Positions 30,303-39,193 of a DNA stretch of 64,000 nucleotides are shown here, in pieces. The notes under the pieces are model-generated. The model had not been told where the DNA came from. It was given only the letters and a program-made list of their open reading frames with translations, and searched no databases. The stretch's first letter is position 1. Each line of letters opens with the position of its first letter. Location: contig NZ_JACIEK010000002.1 of assembly GCF_014196835.1 (NCBI RefSeq), forward strand, positions 327,467-391,466. Direction: 5' to 3'. The position numbers and the translations under genes are program-made. This stretch comes from Aureimonas pseudogalii. Its GTDB lineage: Bacteria; Pseudomonadota; Alphaproteobacteria; Rhizobiales; Rhizobiaceae.

Positions 30303-31421
30303 ATGCGCATCATCATCGAGCGATCGAACCTCCTGAAGTCGCTGAGCCACGTGCATCGCGTGGTGGAGCGGCGCAACACGATCCCGATCCTGTCCAACGT
30401 GCTTCTGAAGTCCGAGGGCGGCGCGCTGCGCCTGAAGGCGACCGACCTCGACATCGAGATCACCGAGGCGGTGCCGGCGAGCGGCGAGCAGGACGGCGCC
30501 ACCACCGTGCCGGCCCACCTCCTCTACGACATCGTGAGGAAGCTCTCCGACGGCTCGGAGGTGAAGCTCGAGACGAACCCCGACGGCGCGCAGATGACGG
30601 TGACGTCCGGTCGCTCCCACTTCCGCCTGCAGTGCCTGCCGGAGTCCGACTTTCCCGACATCACCGCCGGCACGTTCAGCCACACGTTCCAGATGAAGTC
30701 GGCCGATCTCGCCCGCCTCGTCGAGCGCACGCAGTTCGCCATCTCCACCGAGGAGACGCGCTACTACCTCAACGGCATCTTCCTCCACACGATCGATTCC
30801 GGCGGCTCGCTGAAGCTGCGGGCGGTGGCGACCGACGGGCACCGCCTGGCGCGGGCCGAGATGGAGGCCCCCGCTGGCTCGGAGGGCATGCCCGGCATCA
30901 TCGTGCCCCGCAAGACCGTGGCCGAGATCCAGAAGCTGCTCGGCGAGGGTGCCGAGACCGTGGAGATCGAGCTTTCCGACGCCAAGATCCGCTTCACGGT
31001 GGGCGCCGTGGTGATGACCTCGAAGCTCATCGACGGCACCTTCCCCGACTATCAGCGCGTCATCCCCACCGGCAACGACAAGGCGCTGACGCTCGACCGG
31101 CAGACCTTCTCCTCGGCCGTCGACCGCGTCTCCACCATTTCGTCGGAGCGCGGGCGCGCGGTGAAGCTGGCGGTGGCCGACAGCCAGCTGACGCTCACCG
31201 TCAATTCGCCCGATTCCGGCACCGCCACCGAGGAGCTCGCCGTCGGCTACGAATCGGAGGCGATCGAGATCGGCTTCAACGCCAAGTATCTCCTCGACAT
31301 CACCGGCCAGCTCTCGGGCGACAGCGCCGTGTTCATGCTGGCCGATCCCGGCTCGCCGACGCTGATCAAGGACGGCGGCGACGAGGGCACGCTCTACGTC
31401 CTCATGCCGATGCGCGTCTGA
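30303..31421 (+). CDS. dnaN: DNA polymerase III beta subunit (sliding clamp)
   Basis: The clamp tethers polymerase to DNA. The 372-residue product has the expected three repeated domains and starts MRIIIERSNLLKSLSHVHRV with VVERRNTIPILSNVLL. It ends DGGDEGTLYVLMPMRV, the usual C-terminus for alphaproteobacteria. The frame is open upstream, but ATG 30303 is fixed by this conserved start. recF follows 20 bp later; dnaA is 13.7 kb away rather than next to dnaN, as is common in Hyphomicrobiales. Confidence 0.97.
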   Translation: MRIIIERSNLLKSLSHVHRVVERRNTIPILSNVLLKSEGGALRLKATDLDIEITEAVPASGEQDGATTVPAHLLYDIVRKLSDGSEVKLETNPDGAQMTVTSGRSHFRLQCLPESDFPDITAGTFSHTFQMKSADLARLVERTQFAISTEETRYYLNGIFLHTIDSGGSLKLRAVATDGHRLARAEMEAPAGSEGMPGIIVPRKTVAEIQKLLGEGAETVEIELSDAKIRFTVGAVVMTSKLIDGTFPDYQRVIPTGNDKALTLDRQTFSSAVDRVSTISSERGRAVKLAVADSQLTLTVNSPDSGTATEELAVGYESEAIEIGFNAKYLLDITGQLSGDSAVFMLADPGSPTLIKDGGDEGTLYVLMPMRV

Positions 31422-31441
31422 CGAGCGCACCCGCCCGCACG

Positions 31442-32584
31442 ATGTTCGAGCCCGCCGACGACCCGCGGATCCGCATCCGCGGGCTCGGCCTCGTGGATTT
31501 TCGCAACTACGGCGCGCTGTCGCTGCCCGTCTCCTCGCGCTTCGTGGTGCTGCACGGCGACAACGGCTCGGGCAAGACCAATCTCCTCGAGGCCGTGTCG
31601 CTGCTTTCGCCCGGCCGGGGCCTGCGCCGCGCCGCCTATGGCGAGATCGCGCGGGGCGGCGGCAGCGGCGGCTTCTCGGTGCGCGCGCGCCTGGGGCAAG
31701 GCGAGGCTGGCGTCGAGGAGGTGCTGACGCTGGTGCGCCCGGACGAGGGCGCCGGCTCGGCGCGGCTCGTGCGCCTCGACGGCACGCAGGCGCGAACCGT
31801 CGACGAACTCCTCGACCATCTGCGCGTGGTCTGGCTGACGCCCGCGATGGACGGGCTCTTCACCGGCCCGGCCGGAGACCGCCGCCGCTTCCTCGACCGC
31901 ATGGTCCTGACCGTCGATCCCGGCCATGGCCGGCGCGCGCTCGACTACGAGAAGGCGATGAAGGGGCGCAACCGGCTTCTGGCGGACGACCGCACCGACG
32001 ACGGCTGGCTCGCCGCCATCGAGGCGCAGATGGCCGAACTCGGGCTCGCGCTGGCGCTGGCGCGCGCCGATCTCGTGGCGCGGCTCAAGGGCTCGATGGC
32101 GGGCGACGACGCCTCGCCCTTTCCCACCGCCGACCTGACGCTGCATTCGGGCTACGAGGCGCTGGAACTTGGCGGCGCGGCGGTGGATCTCGAAGATGCC
32201 GTCGCCGCGCGCCTGCGGGCCCGGCGCTTTCTCGACCGCGCGGCCGGGCGCACCACCGAGGGGCCGCATCGCTGCGATCTCGACGTGCGCCACCGCGAGA
32301 AGGCGATGCCCGCGGCGCTCGCCTCCACCGGCGAGCAGAAGGCGCTGCTGATCGGCCTCGTGGTGGCGCATGCGCGGCTGGTGGAGGCGGCGTCCGGCAT
32401 GGCACCCGTGCTCCTCCTCGACGAGATCGCCGCCCATCTCGACCCAGGCCGCCGCGCCGCCCTGTTCGACATTCTCGACCGGCTCGGCGTCCAGTCCTTC
32501 CTCACCGGCACCGACGCCGCGCTGTTCGAGGCGCTGGAGGGGCGGGCCGAGATGTTCACCGTTCACGACGGAACCATCGCATGA
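31442..32584 (+). CDS. recF: DNA replication and repair protein RecF
   Basis: RecF is an SMC-like ATPase that loads RecA at gaps. The 380-residue product shows Walker A GDNGSGKTNLLEAVSLLSPG, the signature STGEQKALLIGL and Walker B VLLLDEIAAHLD. The N-terminal RIRGLGLVDFRNYG matches the family. ATG 31442 lies 20 bp after dnaN. The stop overlaps the start of the next gene in ATGA, so dnaN, recF and the ThiF-family gene look like one operon. Confidence 0.96.
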   Translation: MFEPADDPRIRIRGLGLVDFRNYGALSLPVSSRFVVLHGDNGSGKTNLLEAVSLLSPGRGLRRAAYGEIARGGGSGGFSVRARLGQGEAGVEEVLTLVRPDEGAGSARLVRLDGTQARTVDELLDHLRVVWLTPAMDGLFTGPAGDRRRFLDRMVLTVDPGHGRRALDYEKAMKGRNRLLADDRTDDGWLAAIEAQMAELGLALALARADLVARLKGSMAGDDASPFPTADLTLHSGYEALELGGAAVDLEDAVAARLRARRFLDRAAGRTTEGPHRCDLDVRHREKAMPAALASTGEQKALLIGLVVAHARLVEAASGMAPVLLLDEIAAHLDPGRRAALFDILDRLGVQSFLTGTDAALFEALEGRAEMFTVHDGTIA

Positions 32585-33345
32585 CCGACGCCCCCGCCTT
32601 CTCGAGCGAGGAGATCGAGCGCTACGCCCGGCACCTGATGCTGCCCGAGATCGGCGGCGCCGGGCAGCAGCGCTTGAAGCGCGCCCGCATCCTGCTGGTG
32701 GGGGCCGGCGGCATCGGCTCGCCCGCGGCGCTCTATCTGGCGGCCGCCGGCGTCGGCACGTTGGGCATCGCCGACGACGACATCGTGTCGCGCTCCAACC
32801 TGCAGCGCCAGATCCTCCACGGCACCGCCGATCTCGGCCGGCCCAAGCTCGACAGCGCGCGCGAAGCGATCGCGCGGCTGAACCCGCACGTGGCGGTGGA
32901 GGCCCATCCGCTGCGCCTCGACCCCGGCAATGCCGAGGCGGTGGTCGGGCTCTACGACATCGTGGTGGACGGCTCCGACAATTTCGCCACGCGCTACGCG
33001 ATGGCCGATCTCTGCGAGCGGCTGGAAAAGCCGCTCGTCACCGCGGCCGTGCAGCGCTTCTCGGGCTCGCTCACCACCCTCATGCCCTTCGCGGCCGGAG
33101 CGGACGGCGTCCGCCATCCCGGCTACCGCGACCTCTTTCCCGAGCCGCCGCCCGAAGGGCTGGTGCCCTCCTGCGCCGAGGCCGGCATCCTCGGCGTCGT
33201 CACCGGCATTCTCGGCACGCTCGCGGCGGCCGAAGCCGTGAAGCTCGCCGCCGGCGCCGGCGAGCCGCTTCTCGGCCGGCTCCTCCTCGTCGACGTCTTG
33301 TCCATGCGCTTCGAGACGATCCGCTATCGCCGGCCGAAGGGCTGA
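32581..33345 (+). CDS. ThiF/MoeB/HesA-family adenylyltransferase
   Basis: The 254-residue E1-like enzyme would adenylate the C-terminal glycine of a sulfur-carrier protein such as MoaD or ThiS. It has IERYARHLMLPEIGGAGQQR, the nucleotide motif LLVGAGGIGSPAALYL, the ATP-contacting DDIVSRSNLQRQILH and the VPSCAEAGILGVVTGILGTL stretch. No C-terminal rhodanese domain and no paired CxxC zinc motifs are seen, so it is the short HesA/MoeB class. Its ATG overlaps the recF stop by 4 bp. Confidence 0.85.
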   Translation: MTDAPAFSSEEIERYARHLMLPEIGGAGQQRLKRARILLVGAGGIGSPAALYLAAAGVGTLGIADDDIVSRSNLQRQILHGTADLGRPKLDSAREAIARLNPHVAVEAHPLRLDPGNAEAVVGLYDIVVDGSDNFATRYAMADLCERLEKPLVTAAVQRFSGSLTTLMPFAAGADGVRHPGYRDLFPEPPPEGLVPSCAEAGILGVVTGILGTLAAAEAVKLAAGAGEPLLGRLLLVDVLSMRFETIRYRRPKG

Positions 33346-33350
33346 CGGGG

Positions 33351-33416
33351 GCCGGCGGACTCGGAGCCCGATCCGACAGACGGCTCGGATCGGCCCGCCG
33401 GTCTGTCCGCCGCCCA
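33351..33416. terminator. Nested inverted repeat between convergent genes
   Basis: CCGATCCGA (33368-33376) pairs perfectly with TCGGATCGG (33385-33393), and an outer GGCGGAC/GTCCGCC pairing encloses it. It lies between the end of the ThiF-family gene and the convergent secreted-protein gene and may end both transcripts. Confidence 0.5.
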
Positions 33417-33472
33417 ACAAGCTGGTGAACGAACGCGCTGGTCCTTCCGTTGGCGAGATCCCGAACCGTCTC

Positions 33473-36391
33473 CTAGCGCGCCGCCACCCAGCGGCTTTCG
33501 AGTTCGTGGCCGAGCGACCAGTCGGCAATGCGCTTTGCGCCCTCCGGCCCGCAGGGCGCCTCGACGGGGTCGCGGTGCATCTGGAACTCGCCGTCGACGA
33601 TCATCGCCTGGAGGAAGCAGGCCTCGCGATACTCGCCGCGCTCGCGGCTGACGATCTGCACTCGCGTCTCCAACGCGATCGCCTCCATCGTGCGATCGTG
33701 CCAGCGCGCCACGCCGTAGTCGGCGATCGCGACATCGACCGCGATCGGCTTCCAGTCGTCCGGCGCCAGCGTGCCCTGCCAGCGAGCGAACTCGGGGAAG
33801 AGCTCGCCCATCGCCGGCCCGGCGCCGTCGCGGCCCGCGAGAATCACCGGGGGATGCCCAAGCACGAGCGCCTTCAACGCCTCCGAATAGGTGTTGAGAA
33901 GGGCGGCGGCTTCCGTGCCGTAGCGCTTGCGCAGCGCGGTCTCCTGCGCCTCGCGGCTGCCGGCGGCGTTGCGCGCCGTGCGCTCGGCCTCGGCGCGCTC
34001 GCTTTCGGCCTGGAGTCGCCGCGACTCGGCGGCCTTCGTCGTCGCCTGCCGCTCGGCAGCGAGGGCGGCCACCGCGCCGTCCAGTGCCGCGCGATCGAGC
34101 CAGAGCGGCGCGATCGAGGCCGGCAGACCGTCGCGCCCCATCGCCGCGGTCAGCGACTTGAGGTCTTCGGCCGAAGCGTAGAGCGCCCGGCAGTCGTGCT
34201 GGCGCGCCGCCTGGAAGGCCGCGTCGGCGTCGAGGAAGCGGACCGGGGGCAGGGCGCCGGTCTCGCCGGCGACGAAGCGGGCGAGCCGGTCCAGCACCTC
34301 GCGATGCGCCTCGCGCTCGCTCGCCACCGCGGCGCAGACCGCGCCGCCGCCCTCTTCCGGTATGAGCGCGCCGTAGCCCTCGCGCGAGCCGGTCGCGAGA
34401 TCCGCCGTGATCGCCGCCACGAGCGCGGTCTCGGCCGCCTCTCGGCTGGCGAGCGCGGCATAGGCCATCGGCTCGAACACCTGCAGCGTGCCGGCTTCCA
34501 TCGCTTCGAGCACGGGTGCGGCGAGCGTCGGGGGCGAGACGAGGAAGGCGCTGCGCCGCAGGAGCAGAAGATCGCGGGATGCCGCTTCGGCGGCGGTGCA
34601 GTCGCCGAGATCGACCTGCCGCGCGCCGAAGCCAGCGAGTTCTTCCGAAAGCGCCCGGCGCAGTGCCGGCTCCCGGGGAACGCCGAGCGTGCAGATCGAG
34701 GCCTTGCCCGTGGCGAAGACGAAGGCGCCGAGAAGGTTGCGCGTCAGCGAGGGCGCGTGCGGGCCCCCGTTGGCGAGCACCACGACGTCCTCGCCCGGCC
34801 CCTGGAGCAGACCTGCGTTGGCGGGCGTCACCGCGACCGCGGCGCCGAGCCCGCCGCCGGCGCTCGGGGCGGCCGGCACGGGCGCGTCCTTGGCCGCCAG
34901 CAGCGCCAGCTCGGCATCGAGGCCGAGGCGCGCGACCAGCGAGGCGATCCGCTCGCGCGCCGCGGCCAGCACGTCGCCGTCGCCGCCCTTGAGGTCGCCT
35001 TCGAGCAGCGTCAGCTCGGCCACGAGGTCGGGGAGCTTCGGCGAGGTGAGGTTCGCCGCGATCCAGCCCGACAGCGCCGCCTGCCGCGCTTCGAGCTCGG
35101 CCCGCAGCGCCGCCACGCGCCGCACCTCTTCGGCCACGCGCTCGGTGCGGCGCGCCTCCTCGAAGGCCGCGAAGCCGCCGGAGGGTGCCAGCGCCGCGCG
35201 AAGCCGCAGCGTCGCGGCGCTCAGCGTGTCGGCCGAGCCCGCGTTCATCGCCCCGGTGACGGTGGCGACCTCGGCGGCCACCGCCAGGAGGCCGGGCGTG
35301 CGCGGGTTGAGCCGCAGGAAGGCGTCGGCATCCCCGATCAGCGTGCGCGCCTCGCGCTGCGCCGCCTTCAGGCGCTCGGCCTCGGCCGTCTCGAAGGCGG
35401 CGCGGTCGGTGAAGCCCTTGCGTCGGGCGGCCTTCCAGTCGTCCGCCTCGGTGAAGCCCGAGGCCTGGAAGGCGCGGTAGTCGCTAGCGGTGTCGACGCC
35501 GATACGGGTTGCAGCCTCCAGCGCGGCGGCCGAGGCAAAGCCGCCGGCGCGGGCGCGCACGTATTCGTCGCCGTCGCGAAAGCCGCCGGCCCGCGCCTCG
35601 TCGAAATCGCCCATCGTGCGGAAGCCGCGCGAGCGCGCCTCGCTGAAGGCCAGTGCCGAAGGGAAGCCGCCGCTCTCGGCCTCGGCGAACGAGGCCGCGT
35701 CCTGAAATCCGCGGGCGCGGGCGAGGCTGCGCTCCGCGTCGTCGCGGAACCCGTCGGCGGCGGTTCCCTCGATCGCGGCGAGCGCGGCGCCGTCGATCGC
35801 CTCGCCCGCGGGCGGGCCGAAGCGCCGGGCGAAGCGATCGAAGGCCTCGCTCGTGGTCGGGCCGATCAGCCCGTCCACCGGGCCGTCGTAGAAGCCGAGC
35901 CGCGAGAAGGACGCCTGCAGCCGGCGCACGGACTGGCGGTAGGCGGATCGGCCCATGAGATCGAGCGCGGAGGGGTCGTCGAGCGAGTGCCAGACGACAC
36001 GGTCGAGATTGCGCCCCTCCGAGAGGAACGAGTCCTGCGGCACGAGATGGAGCGCCTTCAGCGCCTCGATGTTGGCCTTGGCCTTTTCGCGGCCGAGCGT
36101 TCCCGCCGCCACCGCGTAGCGGCCGTTGCGGCTCTGGATCACCAGCGTCGGCCCGAGCGTCGCGGCGTAGGATTCGCCGAGCGCCACCGCCTCCTGCGCG
36201 TTCTCGCGGCTGGCGATCACCAGCCACATCGTGTCGGATCGCACGACCGCGGGCGCGCGGCGCGCGGCCGGCCGGCTCCGGGTCATCTCGCCGAGCACGC
36301 CGGCGGCGAAATCGCCGAAGCTCTGCGGCGCGGCGGGCGAAGCCGCCACCACGAGCACCGCGATCATGCTCATTCGCAACCCGTGCCGCAC
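33473..36391 (-). CDS. Large secreted protein with SPOR-like, peptidoglycan-binding and 14-residue repeat regions
   Basis: The 972-residue product has a signal peptide (hydrophobic IAVLVVAASPA, cleavage likely near APQS). Residues 54-118 look SPOR-like. A PG_binding_1 domain spans about 150-192 (VRRLQASFSRLGFYDGPVDG). Nine consecutive 14-residue repeats occupy residues 213-338 (pattern xGFxxxxxFxEAxA). The remaining 630 residues are helical and unrecognised, with a late SREAQETALRKRYGTEAAAL segment. The GTG start at 36391 is supported by GGGGAG upstream and a charged n-region; ATG 36373 is the alternative. Periplasmic peptidoglycan association is inferred; the function is unknown. Confidence 0.8.
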   Translation of the reverse strand: MRHGLRMSMIAVLVVAASPAAPQSFGDFAAGVLGEMTRSRPAARRAPAVVRSDTMWLVIASRENAQEAVALGESYAATLGPTLVIQSRNGRYAVAAGTLGREKAKANIEALKALHLVPQDSFLSEGRNLDRVVWHSLDDPSALDLMGRSAYRQSVRRLQASFSRLGFYDGPVDGLIGPTTSEAFDRFARRFGPPAGEAIDGAALAAIEGTAADGFRDDAERSLARARGFQDAASFAEAESGGFPSALAFSEARSRGFRTMGDFDEARAGGFRDGDEYVRARAGGFASAAALEAATRIGVDTASDYRAFQASGFTEADDWKAARRKGFTDRAAFETAEAERLKAAQREARTLIGDADAFLRLNPRTPGLLAVAAEVATVTGAMNAGSADTLSAATLRLRAALAPSGGFAAFEEARRTERVAEEVRRVAALRAELEARQAALSGWIAANLTSPKLPDLVAELTLLEGDLKGGDGDVLAAARERIASLVARLGLDAELALLAAKDAPVPAAPSAGGGLGAAVAVTPANAGLLQGPGEDVVVLANGGPHAPSLTRNLLGAFVFATGKASICTLGVPREPALRRALSEELAGFGARQVDLGDCTAAEAASRDLLLLRRSAFLVSPPTLAAPVLEAMEAGTLQVFEPMAYAALASREAAETALVAAITADLATGSREGYGALIPEEGGGAVCAAVASEREAHREVLDRLARFVAGETGALPPVRFLDADAAFQAARQHDCRALYASAEDLKSLTAAMGRDGLPASIAPLWLDRAALDGAVAALAAERQATTKAAESRRLQAESERAEAERTARNAAGSREAQETALRKRYGTEAAALLNTYSEALKALVLGHPPVILAGRDGAGPAMGELFPEFARWQGTLAPDDWKPIAVDVAIADYGVARWHDRTMEAIALETRVQIVSRERGEYREACFLQAMIVDGEFQMHRDPVEAPCGPEGAKRIADWSLGHELESRWVAAR
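35378..35755 (-). repeat. Nine tandem 14-residue (42-bp) coding repeats
   Basis: Residues 213-338 of the secreted protein divide without gaps into nine 14-residue units, such as RGFQDAASFAEAES, GGFPSALAFSEARS and KGFTDRAAFETAEA. Gly2 and an aromatic or hydrophobic residue at 3 and 9 recur. The units differ at the DNA level, so this is an old amplification. Confidence 0.85.
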
Positions 36392-37021
36392 GCTCGTCTC
36401 CCCTCGGCGCCTCGTGATCGAGTTTTCCGGGCCTTCGCGGCCGACGAGCGCATCCCGCAGCGATCACACAACCGAAAGGCGTAGAGTGCAAGGGGGCGAG
36501 CGCCGGGCGACGGCTTTTGCAGAACATCCTCCACAGGTGCGGCGACGGCCGTGGGTGCTGCATCTCGGCCGGCGTCGCGTGCGAAGCGTTGCGTGCGCCC
36601 GCACGCCGTTCCATCCAGGCGATGGGGTGCCGCTTGCTGGCGACTCGCTTCAGGCCGCACGGTCCTCGCGGCCAACGCTTCGATCGGGCCGGGCCTTCGC
36701 TGCGACGCGTGCTCGCGCGGGACCGCACCCGAGCGATCGAACGGTCGCAAGCCGCCCTCGTCGTCGCGCGAGGACACGAGTGGCGGCATCTGAAGGACGT
36801 GCCGCCGCCGCGCCGGTGCTCTGCGATGCGGCCGGCAGGACAGGTTCGGGAAGGCTCTGTTAACCGCGATCGCCGATAGTGGACGCAGGATCCCGCCGAC
36901 GCCGTTCCCGTCGTCCCGTCCGGCCGCACCAGCGGCCCGGCGAGGCGTTCGGGGCACCGGCCGGCGTCGATCATCCCATGGCCGCGTCGCGCGGCCGGTT
37001 CCTGTCTGGAGTTCCAAGCTC
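36392..37021. other. 630-bp divergent spacer, no supported gene
   Basis: This GC-rich stretch separates the divergent large secreted protein gene and the SH3 protein gene. Open frames occur on both strands but none has a domain or ribosome site I can support. Both promoters should lie here; none was clear enough to place. It is long for this compact chromosome. Confidence 0.45.
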
Positions 37022-37627
37022 TTGTTCTCCCCCGCCGCCGCCCTTCGCCGTTCCGTCCTCCCGGCTCTCGCCGTCGCCCTGCTCGCCGGCGCCCTTCCGG
37101 CCCATGCGCAGTCGCCCGCCGCCGCCGCGACGCTGCCGGAGGCGGTCTCCTCGACGGCGGCCGCCGAGGAGACCGGCGAGGACGCCGAGATGAGCCGCAA
37201 GCTGCCGCTGCCGCGCTTCGTGTCGCTGAAGTCGGCACGGGTGAACCTGCGCGTCGGTCCGGGTAAGGACTACGCGGTGTCCTGGCTCTTCACCAAGCCG
37301 GGTCTGCCGGTCGAGATCATCCAGGAATACGACCTCTGGCGCCGCATCCGCGACGCCGAGGGCACCGAGGGCTGGGTCTACCATTCGCTCCTGTCGGGCG
37401 AGCGCACCGCGCTGGCCGCCCCGTGGCTGAAGGGCAAGAAGGACGCGACCATCATGATGCACCGCGCTGCCGCCCAGGACGGCGCCGTGGTGGCCGAGAT
37501 GGAGCCGGGCGTCGTGACGAAGGTGCGCGAGTGCTCCTTCGGCTGGTGCCAGGTGGAGGCGGGCGGGCGCAAGGGCTTCGTCTCGCAGAACGAGATGTGG
37601 GGGGTTTACCCCGACGAACGCTTCTAG
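37022..37627 (+). CDS. Secreted bacterial SH3-domain protein
   Basis: The 201-residue product starts with a signal peptide (RRSVLPALAVALLAGALPAHAQ) when translated from TTG 37022, and ctGGAG stands upstream. Two SH3-like modules follow: SLKSARVNLRVGPGKDYAVS with EGTEGWVYHSLLSGERTA, then TIMMHRAAAQDGAVVAEMEP with CSFGWCQVEAGGRKGFVSQN. Such proteins act in the periplasm and probably bind the cell wall. It is the SH3 family (DUF1058-like) common beside irr/fabA in Hyphomicrobiales; function not established. Confidence 0.85.
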   Translation: MFSPAAALRRSVLPALAVALLAGALPAHAQSPAAAATLPEAVSSTAAAEETGEDAEMSRKLPLPRFVSLKSARVNLRVGPGKDYAVSWLFTKPGLPVEIIQEYDLWRRIRDAEGTEGWVYHSLLSGERTALAAPWLKGKKDATIMMHRAAAQDGAVVAEMEPGVVTKVRECSFGWCQVEAGGRKGFVSQNEMWGVYPDERF

Positions 37628-37953
37628 GTTCGCGCAGCGAACCAAGAAGCGTTCGTCGAGCACAAACCCCCGACGAATGCCGTGGCATTCGGCGAATCCA
37701 GCGTCCCTCGCCCAATGCCTCCCGGGCATTTGGCGAACCGAGCGCTCGTTTCATCGGACGTTGCCGAGGGTTCGGCGACAAAAGCCGTCCTGCTCTGCCC
37801 ATCGCGGCCGGCGCGGACCATTCGCGACCCGGCCAACGGCGATCGTCGTCGCGCCATCTGCTCGACTCCCGTAAAACGAAAAAGGCCAGGCCCTCGCGGG
37901 ATCCCGACCTTTTCGCGTTCAGATGCCGAGCATGACCGCCCGGCAAACCCGCC
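37628..37953. other. 326-bp spacer with clustered small palindromes
   Basis: Between the SH3 gene and irr are GTTCGC-gca-GCGAAC (37629-37643), GAATGCC-gt-GGCATTC (37675-37690) and AATGCC/GGCATT (about 37712-37728). The last two are each followed by a GGCGAA(T/C)C motif, so they look like copies of one small intergenic repeat. No gene is supported. Confidence 0.5.
37880..37913 (-). terminator. irr terminator
   Basis: On the minus strand AAAAGGTCGGG and CCTGGCCTTTT pair over 11 bp (two G-U pairs) around a 12-base loop and run into a T-rich tail. It lies 40 bp beyond the irr stop. Confidence 0.65.
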
Positions 37954-38424
37954 TCACGCCACCGGCGCGGCCTTGCGGCGTAGGCGCACCACCACGTCGA
38001 CATTGACGATCTCCATACCTTCGGGGGGCTCCGGCAGGTCGCTCACCGAGATCGTCCCGTCGGGGATGTCGATCATCGTGTTGTCGTTCTCGACGAAGAA
38101 GTGGAAATGGTCTGACGTGTTCGTGTCGAAATAGGTGCGCTGGCCCTCGGCCGAGAGCGGGCGCACGAGGCCGGCGTCGGTGAACTGGTGCAGCGTGTTG
38201 TAGACGGTGGCGAGCGAGACCGGCTCGCCGGCCTTGTGGGCTTCCTCGTGCAGGTCTTCGGCCGAGAGATGCCGGTCGCCGGCACCGAAGATCAGGCTGC
38301 AGAGCGCCACGCGCTGGCGGGTGGGGCGAAGGCCCGCGGCGCGAAGACGCTCGAACACGCAAAAGCTCGGATGCCGAGATCCGCCTCGCGTTGCCGTCGA
38401 CTGGGTTTCGCCGCGATGGTCCAT
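37954..38424 (-). CDS. irr: Fur-family iron response regulator Irr
   Basis: Irr is the haem-responsive regulator of iron genes in rhizobia and relatives. The 156-residue product shows GLRPTRQRVALCSLIFGAGD (typical of Irr rather than Fur), VSLATVYNTLHQFTDAGLVR and the HFHFF haem/metal histidines. The Fur zinc CxxC motifs are absent, as expected. ATG 38424 is used; TTG 38442 adds six residues. It lies beside fabA-fabB-fabI, an arrangement known in Hyphomicrobiales. Confidence 0.92.
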   Translation of the reverse strand: MDHRGETQSTATRGGSRHPSFCVFERLRAAGLRPTRQRVALCSLIFGAGDRHLSAEDLHEEAHKAGEPVSLATVYNTLHQFTDAGLVRPLSAEGQRTYFDTNTSDHFHFFVENDNTMIDIPDGTISVSDLPEPPEGMEIVNVDVVVRLRRKAAPVA

Positions 38425-38507
38425 CGGTTCAGAGCCGTTCAAACTTGAGTTGGTAAATCCACTTTAGCGGAGGATCTCGCATCGCCGCAAGCTCTTCCCG
38501 CACTGCT

Positions 38508-38536
38508 ACTATAGCGACGAACCGGTTGAAGAACAA
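38508..38536 (-). promoter_or_regulatory. irr promoter
   Basis: On the minus strand TTGTTC (38536-38531), a 17-base spacer and TATAGT (38513-38508) form a good sigma70 promoter, giving a leader of about 75 nt before ATG 38424. Confidence 0.6.
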
Positions 38537-38552
38537 TTCAGACGGTGCCGCA

Positions 38553-39050
38553 TCACGGCGCGCAGCTCTTTCGCAGCGCCGCGATCGCCTTGCCCGATCC
38601 GCGCAGCGGCAGGCGGAGCGCACCGGCGGGCGCGGCAACTTCGAGCTCGCGGCCCTTGGCGAGCTGATCGAAGAAGGCGCCCAGCGCCGCGGCGGGGTCG
38701 CGGCGCACGAAGCGCGATCCCCCGCCGTTCGGCTCGGGCTCGGCGCGCACCGGCGCGACGCGGGCGACGCCGTCCACCGAGAGCACGAGCGTCCGGTCGC
38801 GGTCGCCGCCGAAGCGGGCGCCGTTTCCCGCCACCAGGGTGCGGATCGACCCGCCGGGCTCGCAGGCGAACTCGATGCCCGCCGGGCGGCCGCCCTGCGT
38901 GTAGAAGGCCCGCACCGCCGCGCCCGTGCCGGCCGATCGCCACTCCTGCGCCGCCGCCGCGCCCGCGCCAGTGAGCGACGCCGCGCCGAGCGCCAGCACG
39001 AAGAAGCCGAACGTGGCGGGCCGGACCGAGGGGAGGGGAGGCATGCGCAT
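38553..39050 (-). CDS. Small secreted hypothetical protein
   Basis: The 165-residue product has a signal peptide (FGFFVLALGAASLTGAGAAAAQ, cleavage after AAAQ). A mature domain of about 130 residues follows with two cysteines, in EFACEPGG and LRKSCAP at the C-terminus, which could form a disulfide. The C-terminal pattern LPLRGSGKAIAALRKSC recurs in many exported alphaproteobacterial proteins of unknown function. It lies upstream of irr on the same strand, but the irr promoter starts between them. Confidence 0.75.
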   Translation of the reverse strand: MRMPPLPSVRPATFGFFVLALGAASLTGAGAAAAQEWRSAGTGAAVRAFYTQGGRPAGIEFACEPGGSIRTLVAGNGARFGGDRDRTLVLSVDGVARVAPVRAEPEPNGGGSRFVRRDPAAALGAFFDQLAKGRELEVAAPAGALRLPLRGSGKAIAALRKSCAP

Positions 39051-39125
39051 GAGCGATCCTTGGAAGCGTGGAGACGGGGCCGGCGGGCGGGTGCGGGTGG
39101 AAACGCGCGCGGACAGTTAACGCAT

Positions 39126-39153
39126 TTGCCCTTGCCCGCGCCCGTGCTAAGGG
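39126..39153 (+). promoter_or_regulatory. Candidate fabA promoter
   Basis: TTGCCC (39126-39131), a 16-base spacer and TAAGGG (39148-39153) lie 41 bp before fabA. The -10 is weak. Confidence 0.38.
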
Positions 39154-39193
39154 CTCACTCCACGAAATTCGGCGGCGTTGAGGGCCGAACGAC

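Noticed and set aside
33425..36484. 1019-residue open frame antisense to the large secreted protein
   Set aside because: Composition is Arg/Ala/Gly rich with no motif. The minus frame has a signal peptide, a peptidoglycan-binding domain and ordered repeats.
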